Shown: one piece after another, positions 42,730 to 52,779 of the stretch
Layout: the number at the start of each line of letters is the position of its first letter
Numbering within the stretch: the first letter of the stretch is position 1
Origin: JALZAI01 sp038212215
GTDB lineage: Bacteria; Actinomycetota; Actinomycetes; Mycobacteriales; Jatrophihabitantaceae
DNA: 64,000 nt
Assembly (NCBI GenBank): GCA_038212215.1
Contig: JBBQUT010000009.1
Span: 1 to 64,000 of the forward strand
Direction of reading: 5' to 3'
Translations under genes and position numbers: made by a program
The notes under the pieces: generated by a model
The model's database searches: none
Told to the model about the DNA's origin: nothing
The model's input: only the letters and a program-made list of their open reading frames with translations

Positions 42730-43938
42730 TCAGTTCTCGTTGAGGACGGCGACGCCAGGCAGCGTCTTGCCCTCGAGGTATTCCAGCGACGCGCCGCCGC
42801 CGGTCGAGATGTGCCCGAACGCATGCACGTCCAGCCCCAGCGCCCGGACGGCCGCCGCCGAATCGCCGCCCCCGACGACCGAGAGCCCGCGGACCGCGGC
42901 GACCGCTTCCGCGACGCCGCGGGTGCCTTCGGCAAACGGGGCCACCTCGAACACGCCCATCGGTCCGTTCCAGAAGGCGGTGCGCGCGTCGGCGAGAGCC
43001 GCCGCGAAAAGGTGCACCGACTCGGGCCCGATGTCGAGACCCTTCTGCCCGGACGGGATGGCGTCCGCCGCGACGAGTTCGGTCGCTGCGCCGTCACTGA
43101 CCTCTGCTGCGACCACGATGTCGCTCGGCAGCACGATCTTGTCGCCACTCTCCTCCAGCAACCGTCGGCAGGTGTCCACCTGGTCCGCCTCGAGCAGCGA
43201 ATCACCGACCTCGTGGCCCTGCGCCTTGAGGAAGGTGAAGCACATCCCGCCACCGACCAGCAGCTTGTCCACCGTCGGTAGCAGCGACTCGATGACCCCG
43301 AGCTTGTCGCTGACCTTCGAACCGCCGAGTACCACGACGTAGGGACGCTCGGGTTTGTCGGTGAGCCGGGTGAGCACCTTGAGCTCGTCGCGCACGAGGT
43401 CACCGCAGTAGTGCGGCAGGAGCGTGGCCACGTCGTAAACAGACGCGTGCTTGCGGTGCACCGCGCCGAACGCGTCCTCGACGAACGCGCCACCCTCGTC
43501 GTCGCCGCCGGTCAGGGCTGCCAGGCGGCGCGCGAAATCGCCGCGCTCTGCGTCGTCCTTGCTCGTCTCACCGGCATTGAAGCGGACGTTCTCCAGCAGC
43601 AGCAGCTCACCGTTCTTGAGGTCGCCAGCGAGGATCCGGGCGCTCTCGCCGACGGTGTCCAGCGCGAATCCGATCGGACGACCGAGCAGTTGGGCGAGCC
43701 GGTCGGCGACCGGGCGCAGCGTGTATTTCGGGTCCGGCGCGCCCTTGGGCCGACCCAGGTGCGCCGTGACGATGACTCGCGCCCCCCGTTCGAGCAGCTT
43801 GGTGAGTGTGGGCAGCGAGGCGCGGATGCGGCCGTCGTCGGCGACGTGAGCGTCCTTGAGCGGGACGTTCAGGTCACAGCGAATCAGGATCCGGCGGCCG
43901 GTGACGCCGTGCTTGATCAGATCGTCGAGGGTGCGCAT
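42730..43938 (-). CDS. pgk: Phosphoglycerate kinase
   Basis: This glycolytic kinase makes ATP from 1,3-bisphosphoglycerate. In 402 aa it shows RILIRCDLNVPLKD near the N-terminus, the substrate-binding AHLGRPKG, YVVVLGGSKVSDKLGV and the Gly-rich VVGGGDSAAAV near the C-terminus. ATG 43938 gives MRTLDDLIKHGV; a longer frame to 44025 overlaps gap and is not used. It lies 14 nt downstream of gap and upstream of tpiA. Confidence 0.97.
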   Translation of the reverse strand: MRTLDDLIKHGVTGRRILIRCDLNVPLKDAHVADDGRIRASLPTLTKLLERGARVIVTAHLGRPKGAPDPKYTLRPVADRLAQLLGRPIGFALDTVGESARILAGDLKNGELLLLENVRFNAGETSKDDAERGDFARRLAALTGGDDEGGAFVEDAFGAVHRKHASVYDVATLLPHYCGDLVRDELKVLTRLTDKPERPYVVVLGGSKVSDKLGVIESLLPTVDKLLVGGGMCFTFLKAQGHEVGDSLLEADQVDTCRRLLEESGDKIVLPSDIVVAAEVSDGAATELVAADAIPSGQKGLDIGPESVHLFAAALADARTAFWNGPMGVFEVAPFAEGTRGVAEAVAAVRGLSVVGGGDSAAAVRALGLDVHAFGHISTGGGASLEYLEGKTLPGVAVLNEN

Positions 43939-43952
43939 GTCCGACCAGCGGC

Positions 43953-44957
<1,005 letters not shown>

Positions 44958-45094
44958 TGCATTGCTCCTTGGGGAAGGTTCGCTCGTCCACGGCACACCA
45001 TGCCGGGCCCTCGGTCAAACCCTATCGTCGCTCGCTCCCGGACCGAACCGCGCGGCGCTCGTTCGACCGGCAGAGCCCGATCACGCTGGTTCGC

Positions 45095-46075
45095 TCACTC
45101 GCCGAGCATGTCCGGAGTGACGGCGGATTCGGTGTCCGGAATCCTCAGCTCGGACGCGCGTTTGTCAGCCATCGCGAGCAGCCTGCGGATCCGGCCGGCT
45201 ACCGCGTCCTTGGTCATCGGCGGATCTGACAGCGCACCCAACTCCTCCAACGAGGACTGCTTGTGCTCGATACGCAGCCGGCCCGCCTGCAGCAGATGTT
45301 GCGGGGCCTCGGCGCCGAGGATGTCCAGGGCACGACTGACGCGCGCGCCGGCGGCGACCGCTGCGCGCGCCGAGCGTCGCAGATTGGCGTCATCGAAGTT
45401 GGCGAGCCGGTTGGCGGTGGCGCGCACCTCACGCCGCATCCGCCGTTCGGTCCACGCAAGCACCGATTCGTGCGCGCCGATGCGCGTCAGCAGCGCGCCG
45501 ATCATGTCACCGTCGCGGACGACCACCCGGTCGCTGCCGCGCACCTCACGGGCCTTCGCAGCGACTCCGAGCCGCCGGCCCACGCCGACGAGCGCGAGGG
45601 CTGACTCCGTCGACGGGCAGGTGATCTCCAGCGCGCAGGCCCGGCCTGGCTCGGTCAGCGATCCGTGCGCGAGGAACGCGCCTCGCCAGGCCGCCTCGGC
45701 GTCGGCGACACCGCCGGAGACCACGTGGTGCGGCAAACCCTTGACGGGACGGCCGCGCAGGTCCACCAAGCCGGACTGGCGGGCGAGTCCCTCACCGTCT
45801 TTGGTGACCCGGACGAGGTAGCGGCTGCCGCGGCGCAGTCCGCCGCCCGCGACGATCTGCACCTCGGAGCCGTGTCCGAAGATGTCGGCGATCTCCTTAC
45901 GCAGCCGCCGCGCCACCGACCCGGTGTCGAGTTCAGCCTCGATGACGATGTGACCGCCGATCAGATGCAGTGCCCCGGCGAACCGGAGCATCGTGGCAAG
46001 CTCGGATTTGCGGGCCGAGACCTTGGCTACTGGTACCCGGCTCAACTCATCCTTGACTGCGGCCGTCATCGCCAT
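45095..46075 (-). CDS. whiA: Sporulation/division transcription regulator WhiA
   Basis: This is a 326-aa DNA-binding protein with an N-terminal LAGLIDADG-like domain (FAGALHLIGGHIVIEAEL) and a C-terminal helix-turn-helix (LEELGALSDPPMTKDAVAGR). In Streptomyces it acts with WhiB on division genes; it is present in nearly all gram-positive bacteria. It overlaps the end of yvcK by 10 bases, in the conserved order uvrC-rapZ-yvcK-whiA. Confidence 0.95.
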   Translation of the reverse strand: MAMTAAVKDELSRVPVAKVSARKSELATMLRFAGALHLIGGHIVIEAELDTGSVARRLRKEIADIFGHGSEVQIVAGGGLRRGSRYLVRVTKDGEGLARQSGLVDLRGRPVKGLPHHVVSGGVADAEAAWRGAFLAHGSLTEPGRACALEITCPSTESALALVGVGRRLGVAAKAREVRGSDRVVVRDGDMIGALLTRIGAHESVLAWTERRMRREVRATANRLANFDDANLRRSARAAVAAGARVSRALDILGAEAPQHLLQAGRLRIEHKQSSLEELGALSDPPMTKDAVAGRIRRLLAMADKRASELRIPDTESAVTPDMLGE

Positions 46076-47082
46076 GGGCTGCTCCCTTCGCTTGTTGCAT
46101 CGAGTGCGCCGGTCGTGCCGCTGAATGCCTCACGGTAAGCCCTGGCCAGGCGAATCGGATCATGGCGTGCGGCGTTGTCATCTGCAGCCAGCTTCGACAA
46201 TAGGAGACGAGCGCCGATAAGGCGCGTGAAGTCGCTCAGATCCTTGGGGTCCAGCACGGCATCGACGTCCGCAAGGACCGTATCGATCGACAGCCCGCCC
46301 GCGGGTTCGGCGTGTTGAAGCAGCAGTTGCAGCAGTTCCGCGGGCGAGTACTCCTCGGTTTCGCCCGGCTGGGGGACGAGGTTGACCGTCACCACGACCC
46401 GCGCCCGGGTGCTCGACAATGCGTGGCCCAGTTCGCGCAGGAGTAAGTGCGGGATGACGCTGGTAAACCACGATCCCGGGCCGAGCACCACAACGTCCGC
46501 GTCGCGCACGGCATCTACGGCAGCGGCGCAGGCCGGCGCACCGGCGGGCAACAGCCGCACCGAGCGCACTCGCCCGGGGGTCGCGGCGATCGATGCCTGG
46601 CCCCGGATCTGTCGTGTTCGCGCGGGATCCTCGGGATCGAAGCGATCGATCTGCCCGATCAGATCGAGCGGCACCGGGCTCATCGGCAGCACTCGCCCGA
46701 CGCACCCGAGCAGCGCACCCACTCGCCCCAACGCCGCGACCGGGTCATTGTCGCGCTCCAGCAGGCCGGTCAGGACGAGATTGCCGACCGGATGCCCAGC
46801 GAGGACGCCGGACCCGCCCAAGCGGTGCTGCAGCAGGTCGGCCCACGCTCGGTGGTCGGCATCGTCGGCGGCGAGCGCGGCCAGGGCCATGCGCAGATCA
46901 CCGGGCGGCAGCACTGGCAGCTCGTGGCGGATGCGACCTGACGATCCGCCGTCGTCGGCGACCGTGACGATCGCGGTGAGGTCGACGGTAACCAGCCGCA
47001 GCGCCGACAACGTCGCGTGCAACCCGTGCCCGCCGCCCAGCGCGACCGCCCGCAACTGTCGCCCGTCGCTGCGCTCACTCAC
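46066..47082 (-). CDS. yvcK: YvcK/CofD-family protein (gluconeogenesis factor)
   Basis: This 338-aa protein of the YvcK/CofD fold has the N-terminal VALGGGHGLHATLSALR, TIVTVADDGGSSGR-type motif (TVADDGGSSGRIRHEL) and LVLGPGSWFTSVIPHLLL; it binds UDP-sugars in homologues and affects growth on gluconeogenic carbon and cell shape. GTG 47082 overlaps the rapZ stop by eight bases; the open frame to 47196 is rapZ sequence. It is translationally linked to rapZ and whiA. Confidence 0.92.
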   Translation of the reverse strand: MSERSDGRQLRAVALGGGHGLHATLSALRLVTVDLTAIVTVADDGGSSGRIRHELPVLPPGDLRMALAALAADDADHRAWADLLQHRLGGSGVLAGHPVGNLVLTGLLERDNDPVAALGRVGALLGCVGRVLPMSPVPLDLIGQIDRFDPEDPARTRQIRGQASIAATPGRVRSVRLLPAGAPACAAAVDAVRDADVVVLGPGSWFTSVIPHLLLRELGHALSSTRARVVVTVNLVPQPGETEEYSPAELLQLLLQHAEPAGGLSIDTVLADVDAVLDPKDLSDFTRLIGARLLLSKLAADDNAARHDPIRLARAYREAFSGTTGALDATSEGSSPWR

Positions 47083-47962
47083 GGCCGAGATCCCGGTGCA
47101 CGACGGTGGCCCGGACACCGGTCGCCGCAAGCCGGTCGGCGAGTTCCTGCGCCATGACCACGCTTCGGTGCTTGCCGCCGGTACACCCCACCGCAAGTGT
47201 CAGGTAGCGCTTGCTCTCGCGCTGGTAACCGGCGCGGATGATCCCGAGAACCGACGTGTACTGGTCGAGAAAGCTGAGCGCATCCTCCTGACCCAGGACG
47301 TAGTCCTTGACCTCCTGGTCGCGGCCGTTCTGTTCGCGCAATTCCGCGATCCAGTAGGGGTTGGGCAGGAAACGCACGTCGACCACCAGGTCGGCGTCGA
47401 CGGGAAGGCCGTACTTGAACCCGAATGACACGACGGTGGCGCGCAAATCCGGGCGGCCGTCGAGCCCGCCACCGGTGGCGAACGCGGCTTCGATAGCCCG
47501 GCGCAGGTCGTGCACGGAGCGCCCGCCGGTGTCCAGGACGAGGTCGGCACCGTCGCGCAACGGAGCCAGCAGCTCGCGCTCGGCGCGGATGCCGTCGGTG
47601 AGCATCCCGTCGCCCTGCATCGGATGTTCACGGCGCACGTTCTCGAAGCGCCGGACCAGCACCTCGTCCGACGCCTCGAGGAACAACACGCGCGGCGGCA
47701 TACCGCGCTCCTCCAATGTTCTGATCGTGCCGCGCAAATCGGAGGAGAAGGCGCGGCTGCGGACGTCGAGGACGACGGCGAGCTTGGTCACGGCGCCCTG
47801 GGTGCGGCTGCCGAGTTCGATGAGGGTCACCAGCAACTCAGCGGGCAGGTTGTCCACCACGTAGTAGCCGAGATCCTCGAACACCTTCGCCGCCGTGCTG
47901 CGTCCGGCACCGGACATGCCGGTGACGACAACTGTGTCGAGGCTGCCGGCGTTCTCACTCAC
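47075..47962 (-). CDS. rapZ: RNase adapter protein RapZ / nucleotide-binding protein
   Basis: This P-loop protein of 295 aa has Walker A GMSGAGRST at residues 15-23, YYVVDNLPAELL and the C-terminal domain YLTLAVGCTGGKHRSV. In enterobacteria RapZ guides RNase E to a small RNA; in actinobacteria the family binds nucleotides but the RNA role is not established. It starts with GTG at 47962, overlapping uvrC by eight bases. Confidence 0.93.
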   Translation of the reverse strand: MSENAGSLDTVVVTGMSGAGRSTAAKVFEDLGYYVVDNLPAELLVTLIELGSRTQGAVTKLAVVLDVRSRAFSSDLRGTIRTLEERGMPPRVLFLEASDEVLVRRFENVRREHPMQGDGMLTDGIRAERELLAPLRDGADLVLDTGGRSVHDLRRAIEAAFATGGGLDGRPDLRATVVSFGFKYGLPVDADLVVDVRFLPNPYWIAELREQNGRDQEVKDYVLGQEDALSFLDQYTSVLGIIRAGYQRESKRYLTLAVGCTGGKHRSVVMAQELADRLAATGVRATVVHRDLGRE

Positions 47963-49952
47963 TGCCGGCCCCGAGGATTTCGCCGGTCATCACGTTCACG
48001 GCCGGTTCGGGCTTGGCACCACTGCGCAACGCGTCGACGACGGCCTGGGCGGTGCGTGCTCCGACGCCGGGCACGGCCGCAATGTCGTCCGCGGACGCCG
48101 TCCGCAACCGTTTCAGCGAGCCGAAGTGCCGCATGAGCGCCTTGCGCCGCGTGTCGCCGAGCCCGGGGATGCCGTCGAGCGCGGAGCTGGTCATCGACTT
48201 CGAGCGCTTCTCGCGATGGAAGGTGATCGCGAAGCGGTGCGCCTCGTCGCGGACGCGTTGCAGCAGGTAGAGGCCTTCGGACGTGCGCGGCAGGATCGTC
48301 GGATAACGCTCGCCCGGGAGCCACACCTCCTCGAGCCGCTTGGCCAGCCCGACCAGCGCGACGTCGCCGATCGCGAGCTCGTCCAGGACGGCCTGGGCGG
48401 CGGCGACCTGCGGTGCGCCGCCGTCGACCACCACGAGGTTGGGCGGATAGGCGAACTTCTTAGGACGGCCGGTGGACGGGTCGATGCCGGGGGAAACCGT
48501 GCCCTCCTGGGCCTCGGCGCCGGGATCTGAGTCGGCGTCCGCGCCGTCTGCGACCTGCTCGTCCAGGTAGCGGGCGAAGCGCCGGCGGATCACCTCGGCG
48601 ATCCAGTCCGTGTCGCCGGTGCCTGAACGCATCGCGAAGCGGCGATACTCGCTCTTGCGAGCGAGACCATCCTCGAAAACGACCATGGACGCCACCACGT
48701 TGGTGCCCTGGACGTGGCTGATGTCGAAGCACTCGATGCGCAACGGCGCGCTGGGCATCTCGAGCGCTTCCTGCAACTCCCCCAGCGCGAGCGATCGGGC
48801 AGTGAGGTCCGACGCGCGCTTGAGCTTGTGCTGGGCGAGCGACTGCGCAGCGTTGCGCCGGACCGTCTCGGCCAGGGCGCGCTTGTCGCCACGCTGTGCG
48901 ACGCGAATGTTCACCCGCGATCCGCGCCGCTCGGCCAGCCATTCCGAGAGCGCGCCGTTGTCATCGGGCAGCACGGGCACGAGCACCTCACGCGGGATGT
49001 CGGAGCCCTCGTCCTCGAACAGGCCGTAGAACTGCGTCACGAATTGCTCGACAAGATCGCCTGTGGACGTGTCGTCAAGCTTCTCGACGACCCAGCCGCG
49101 CTGCCCACGGACCCGGCCGCCGCGGACGTGGAAGACCTGCACCGCCGCTTCGAGGTCGTCGTCGGCGAACTCGACGACGTCGGCGTCAGTGCCGTCGCCG
49201 AACACCACCGCCTGCTTCTCCATCGCACGCTGCAACGCGCCCAGGTCGTCGCGCAGCCGGGCGGCCAGCTCGAACTCCAGATTCGCGCTCGCCTCCCCCA
49301 TCTGCTTCTCCAGGCGACGCATCATCTGGTCGGTCTTGCCGGCCATGAAGTCGCAGAAGTCCTCGACGATGTCTCGGTGCTCGTCGGCAGACACCCGGCC
49401 CACACATGGCGCGCTGCACTTTCCGATGTAGCCCAGCAGGCACGGCCGCCCGATCTGGCCGGCTCGCTTGAACACGCCTGCCGAGCACGTGCGCGCCGGG
49501 AACACGCGCAGCAGCAGATCGAGCGTCTCGCGGATCGCCCACGCGTGCGAGTACGGGCCGAAGTAGCGAACGCCCTTGCGTTTGGGCCCGCGCATCACCT
49601 GCAGGCGCGGGTATTGCTCGTAGAGCGTCACCGCGAGCGACGGGTAGGACTTGTCATCGCGATAGCGGACGTTGAAGCGCGGGTCGAACTCCTTGATCCA
49701 GGTGTATTCCAGCTGCAGCGCCTCGACCTCGGTGCGTACGACCGTCCACTCGACCGAACCTGCCGAGGTGACCATCTGCCGGGTCCGCGGATGCAGCGCG
49801 GAGACGTCAGCGAAGTAGGAGTTCAGCCGCTGGCGCAAGCTCTTCGCCTTGCCGACGTAGATCACCCGATTGCGCTCGTCGCGGAAGCGGTACACCCCCG
49901 GTTCGAGCGGAATCGTCCCCGGCGCGGGCCGGTACGTGGACGGGTCGGGCAC
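47955..49952 (-). CDS. uvrC: Excinuclease ABC subunit C
   Basis: This nucleotide-excision-repair nuclease has 665 aa: a GIY-YIG domain at the N-terminus (GVYRFRDERNRVIYVGKAKS), the UVR motif QMMRRLEKQMGEASANLEFE, the RNase-H-like second nuclease domain (IECFDISHVQGTN, VVDGGAPQVAAA) and C-terminal helix-hairpin-helix repeats (LDGIPGLGDTRRKALMRHFG). It starts with GTG at 49952. It is the first gene of the uvrC-rapZ-yvcK-whiA operon and diverges from the SRPBCC gene. Confidence 0.97.
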   Translation of the reverse strand: MPDPSTYRPAPGTIPLEPGVYRFRDERNRVIYVGKAKSLRQRLNSYFADVSALHPRTRQMVTSAGSVEWTVVRTEVEALQLEYTWIKEFDPRFNVRYRDDKSYPSLAVTLYEQYPRLQVMRGPKRKGVRYFGPYSHAWAIRETLDLLLRVFPARTCSAGVFKRAGQIGRPCLLGYIGKCSAPCVGRVSADEHRDIVEDFCDFMAGKTDQMMRRLEKQMGEASANLEFELAARLRDDLGALQRAMEKQAVVFGDGTDADVVEFADDDLEAAVQVFHVRGGRVRGQRGWVVEKLDDTSTGDLVEQFVTQFYGLFEDEGSDIPREVLVPVLPDDNGALSEWLAERRGSRVNIRVAQRGDKRALAETVRRNAAQSLAQHKLKRASDLTARSLALGELQEALEMPSAPLRIECFDISHVQGTNVVASMVVFEDGLARKSEYRRFAMRSGTGDTDWIAEVIRRRFARYLDEQVADGADADSDPGAEAQEGTVSPGIDPSTGRPKKFAYPPNLVVVDGGAPQVAAAQAVLDELAIGDVALVGLAKRLEEVWLPGERYPTILPRTSEGLYLLQRVRDEAHRFAITFHREKRSKSMTSSALDGIPGLGDTRRKALMRHFGSLKRLRTASADDIAAVPGVGARTAQAVVDALRSGAKPEPAVNVMTGEILGAGSE

Positions 49953-50020
49953 GGTCCCAGGTTAGTCGGGCCGACCGACAGTGGGTGCTTCACCGCGGCA
50001 CGCGCCGGCGGTCAGACTTC

Positions 50021-50055
50021 GGTAACCGTAGTGCTACGGTAACTTGCACGTTACC
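50021..50055. promoter_or_regulatory. Operator-like array upstream of the SRPBCC-ArsR operon
   Basis: A perfect 16-bp palindrome, ACCGTAG-TG-CTACGGT (50025-50040), overlaps the dyad GGTAAC-N6-GTTACC (50038-50055), and a further GGTAAC lies at 50021-50026, 17 bases before the second. The array sits just before the ribosome binding site GGGGAGG (50060-50066) of the first gene. Autorepressing ArsR proteins bind such dyads, so it is probably the operator of the ArsR gene in this operon; that is inference. Confidence 0.55.
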
Positions 50056-50071
50056 GATGGGGAGGCTTTGG

Positions 50072-50503
50072 ATGCGCTACTACGCGGCGAGCGCCGTAAT
50101 CGAGGCGAGTCCGGAACTCGTGTGGGACGTCCTGGTCGACGGGGCGGCCTGGCCGACGTGGGATTCCGGGGTCGACGAGGTCGAGGGCCGGATAGCGGCT
50201 GGGGAAACGGTGAGCGTCCGGTCGCGAGCCGCGCCGGGGCGGGCCTTCCCGGTCACGGTGAGCGAGTTCAGCCCGCCGGTGCGATTGCAGTTCAGTGGCG
50301 GGATGCCGCTGGGCTTGTTCCGGGGGGTGCGCACCTACGAGGTGCGTCCGGACGGCGCCGGTAGCTGTCGGTTCGCGATGCGCGAGGAGTACACCGGCCC
50401 GCTGCTACGGCTGATGTGGCGGTCGATGCCCCATCTGCAGGCCTCGTTCGACCAGTTCGCCCAGGGCCTCAAGCGGCGCGTCGAGCAAGCGCAGCCAAGG
50501 TGA
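50072..50503 (+). CDS. SRPBCC family (polyketide cyclase/START-like) protein
   Basis: This 143-aa protein with the helix-grip START-like fold opens with SAVIEASPELVWDVLVDGAAWPTWDSG, the usual SRPBCC signature, followed by a Trp/Phe-lined cavity pattern. Members bind hydrophobic ligands; the ligand here is unknown. ATG 50072 follows a strong GGGGAGG. Its stop overlaps the arsR start (GTGA), so it is the first gene of an ArsR-controlled operon. Confidence 0.8.
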   Translation: MRYYAASAVIEASPELVWDVLVDGAAWPTWDSGVDEVEGRIAAGETVSVRSRAAPGRAFPVTVSEFSPPVRLQFSGGMPLGLFRGVRTYEVRPDGAGSCRFAMREEYTGPLLRLMWRSMPHLQASFDQFAQGLKRRVEQAQPR

Positions 50504-50829
50504 GCTCGCACGCAGTGGTTGGTGACCCGTTCGAGGCGTTGGGGGATGCGAACCGGCGTGAAATCCTTCGGTTGCTCGGCGACGGCGACAAGCCCGTGCA
50601 GGAGATCGCGGCGTCGATGTCGATCAGTCGCCCTGCCGTTTCCCGGCACCTGCGGCTGCTGAAGGAGGCCGGCATGGTGGCCGAACGCGCCCAGGGTACC
50701 CGCCGGATTTACCACCTCCAGGATCAGGGCCTGCAGGCCGTCCAGACCTATCTCGAAGGTGTCTGGGGCCAAGCCGCCGCACGATTCCGGCTGTTCGCCG
50801 AGAACACCGACCAGAAGCCGTCGCCGTGA
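50500..50829 (+). CDS. ArsR-family winged-helix regulator
   Basis: This 109-aa regulator shows the ArsR core: FEALGDANRREILRLLGDGD, then the recognition helix SMSISRPAVSRHLRLLKEAG and wing AERAQGTRRIYHL. It has no metal-binding Cys cluster, so it probably senses something other than As or Cd. GTG 50500 overlaps the stop of the SRPBCC gene, and its own stop overlaps the next gene (GTGA). ArsR plus an AHSA1-type partner is a common actinobacterial pair. Confidence 0.9.
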   Translation: MSSHAVVGDPFEALGDANRREILRLLGDGDKPVQEIAASMSISRPAVSRHLRLLKEAGMVAERAQGTRRIYHLQDQGLQAVQTYLEGVWGQAAARFRLFAENTDQKPSP

Positions 50830-51326
50830 CCTCGCCGCTGCGGCTGTCCTTCGCGCTCGCCTGCCCGGTCGAGCACGCCTTTTCGGTGTGGACCAGCGCC
50901 TTCGGCACGTGGTGGCCCCGCGACCACACCGTCACCGGCGGCCAGGACCTTCGCATCGTTCTGGAAGGCCGAGTCGGCGGCCGGATCTTCGAGCGCACCC
51001 GCAACGGTGTCGAGCACGACTGGGGCCAGGTCACGGTCTGGGAACCGCCGACCCGGCTTGTGTACCGCTGGCATCTCGCCCAAGATCGCGACGACGCAAC
51101 CGTGGTCGACATCCAATTCCGGCCAACCGGAGCCACTGCCACCCGCATCGAGATCGAACATCACGGGTGGGAGCGCCTCGGCGCGCGCGGCGCCGCCGTC
51201 CGCGACCGCAACCACGCCGGCTGGGAATCCTTGCTCCCGCACTATCTCGCCGCGCTGACCGAACCTGCTCGTGACCCAGATGTAGTGAGCGAAGCGGCAC
51301 AACAGCCGCGCTCGCGCGATCGATAG
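50826..51326 (+). CDS. AHSA1-type SRPBCC domain protein
   Basis: This 166-aa protein has an Aha1-like START fold: LACPVEHAFSVWTSAFGTWW, VGGRIFERTRNGVEHDWGQV and HHGWERLGARG, followed by a short polar tail. Such proteins sit next to ArsR genes and probably bind a small ligand. The GTG start overlaps the arsR stop by four bases. A 12-nt gap leads to the next gene. Confidence 0.82.
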   Translation: MTSPLRLSFALACPVEHAFSVWTSAFGTWWPRDHTVTGGQDLRIVLEGRVGGRIFERTRNGVEHDWGQVTVWEPPTRLVYRWHLAQDRDDATVVDIQFRPTGATATRIEIEHHGWERLGARGAAVRDRNHAGWESLLPHYLAALTEPARDPDVVSEAAQQPRSRDR

Positions 51327-51338
51327 CGGAGGATCCCC

Positions 51339-51644
51339 ATGAGCACGATTACCGTGGTGCGCTACACCACCACCCCCGAAACCGCCGGCGACAACGCGGC
51401 ACTGATTCGCGACGTCTTCGCCGAATTGGCCGACCAGCACGCCGACGGGATCCGATATGCGTCGCTTCTGCTAGACGACGGAGTCAGCTTCGTGCACGTC
51501 GCGGCTGTCACCGGCGAGCACAACCCGCTGACGACGTCGAGGGCGTTCCGGGCTTTCCAAGCCGGTCTCGCCGACCGGTGCGTGCAAGGACCCCGCCCGT
51601 CCGCCGCCACGCCGATCGGCTCACACCGGCTCAACCTGTGGTGA
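51339..51644 (+). CDS. Small dimeric alpha/beta-barrel-like protein (monooxygenase-type fold) of unknown function
   Basis: This 101-residue protein shows ITVVRYTTTPETAGDNAALI, then HADGIRYASLLLDDGVSFVH and FRAFQAGLADRC, a pattern like small antibiotic-biosynthesis-monooxygenase-type proteins found widely in actinobacteria. No catalytic residue can be named. ATG 51339 has GGAGGA upstream. It is the likely last gene of the operon begun at 50072. Confidence 0.7.
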   Translation: MSTITVVRYTTTPETAGDNAALIRDVFAELADQHADGIRYASLLLDDGVSFVHVAAVTGEHNPLTTSRAFRAFQAGLADRCVQGPRPSAATPIGSHRLNLW

Positions 51645-51744
51645 CCGCGAAAACCCAAGGCCCGCCACAAACACGCTGGCTCAGTTCGCACGGTGGAGGA
51701 GCTTCGCAGCCACCGCGGTGCTCAAGCGTGCGCGATTCGTACCA

Positions 51745-52779
51745 TCAGCACGTCACGCCCGCACCCGCCAGGTATTCGTCGATCTCGTTGATCAGCCGTG
51801 CTTTGCCGGTGGCGTCGAGGAAGGACGCGCGCACCGCGGCGCGCGAGAGCTCGGCGATACCGGCCTCGTCCAGGCCGAGCAGGTCGGCAGCTACCTCGTA
51901 CTCGTTGGTCAGGGTGGTCGAGAACATCGGCGGATCGTCGGAGTTGATCGACACAAGCACCCCGGCTGCAACCAAGGCCGGTAGCGGGTGCTCGGCGAGC
52001 GACGCTACCGAGCGCGTGCAGACATTGGACGTCGGGCAGATTTCGAGCGGGATCGCGTGCTCGCGCAGGTACGCGAGCAGCCGCTCGTCGTGGACGGCCG
52101 TGATGCCGTGGCCGATGCGCTCGGCGCCAAGATGATTGATCGCGTCCCAAATCGTCGCTGACCCGGTGGACTCCCCCGCGTGCGGCACGCTGTGCAGCCC
52201 CGCGGCGCGCGCGGCGGCGAAGTGCGGCCGGAACCACTCGCGCGGCACGCCGACCTCGGGGCCGCCCAGACCGAAGCTGACCAGGGCGTCCGGACGCAGT
52301 CTCAATGCGAGGTCGAGGGTGAGATCGGCTGCCGGTATGCCGGCCTCCCCCGGGACGTCAAAGCACCAGCGCAGCTCGATGCCGAAGTCGGACGCGGCGC
52401 GGCGGCGGGCGTCCTCGACCGCCTCGCAGAACGCCTCGGCCGCAATGCCGCGCACCACCGACGAGTACGGCGTCAGGGTCAGTTCTGCGTAGCGGACCTG
52501 CTGAGCGGCCAGGTCTCGGGCGGTGTCGTAGGTCAGCGTCCAGACGTCCTCGGCGTCGCGGATCAGATCGACGACCGAGAGGTATACCTCGATGAAGTGG
52601 GCGAAGTCGGTGAAGGTGAAGTACTCGCGAAGCTTCGTGGCATCACTTGGAACCTGCGTGGATCCTGCGTGCCGGTCGGCCAGTTCGGCGACGGTCTGCG
52701 GTGACGCCGAGCCGACGTGGTGGACGTGCAGTTCGGCCTTCGGCAGGCCGGCGATGAACGCCGAGCGGGCGGTCACCAC
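51745..52779 (-). CDS. Adenosine-deaminase-family enzyme, possibly aminodeoxyfutalosine deaminase
   Basis: This zinc-dependent amidohydrolase has 344 aa. Catalytic motifs are ELHVHHVGS (His18, His20), HAGESTGS, IGHGITAVHD and NSDDPPMFST. In classical adenosine deaminases the first motif reads HVHLDG, where the Asp contacts the ribose 5'-OH; here that Asp is Val. This HVHHVGSASP variant is typical of actinobacterial members, some of which deaminate aminodeoxyfutalosine in the futalosine route to menaquinone. That assignment is inferred; no other mqn gene is in view. It starts with GTG at 52779, overlapping the aldo/keto reductase end by seven bases. Confidence 0.85.
   Translation of the reverse strand: MVTARSAFIAGLPKAELHVHHVGSASPQTVAELADRHAGSTQVPSDATKLREYFTFTDFAHFIEVYLSVVDLIRDAEDVWTLTYDTARDLAAQQVRYAELTLTPYSSVVRGIAAEAFCEAVEDARRRAASDFGIELRWCFDVPGEAGIPAADLTLDLALRLRPDALVSFGLGGPEVGVPREWFRPHFAAARAAGLHSVPHAGESTGSATIWDAINHLGAERIGHGITAVHDERLLAYLREHAIPLEICPTSNVCTRSVASLAEHPLPALVAAGVLVSINSDDPPMFSTTLTNEYEVAADLLGLDEAGIAELSRAAVRASFLDATGKARLINEIDEYLAGAGVTC

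Noticed and set aside
42642..43493. Upstream extension of the tpiA frame to 555 codons
   Set aside because: The added part reads pgk in another frame and is Arg/Ser/Thr-rich; only the first codons before 42641 are considered as a possible start shift.
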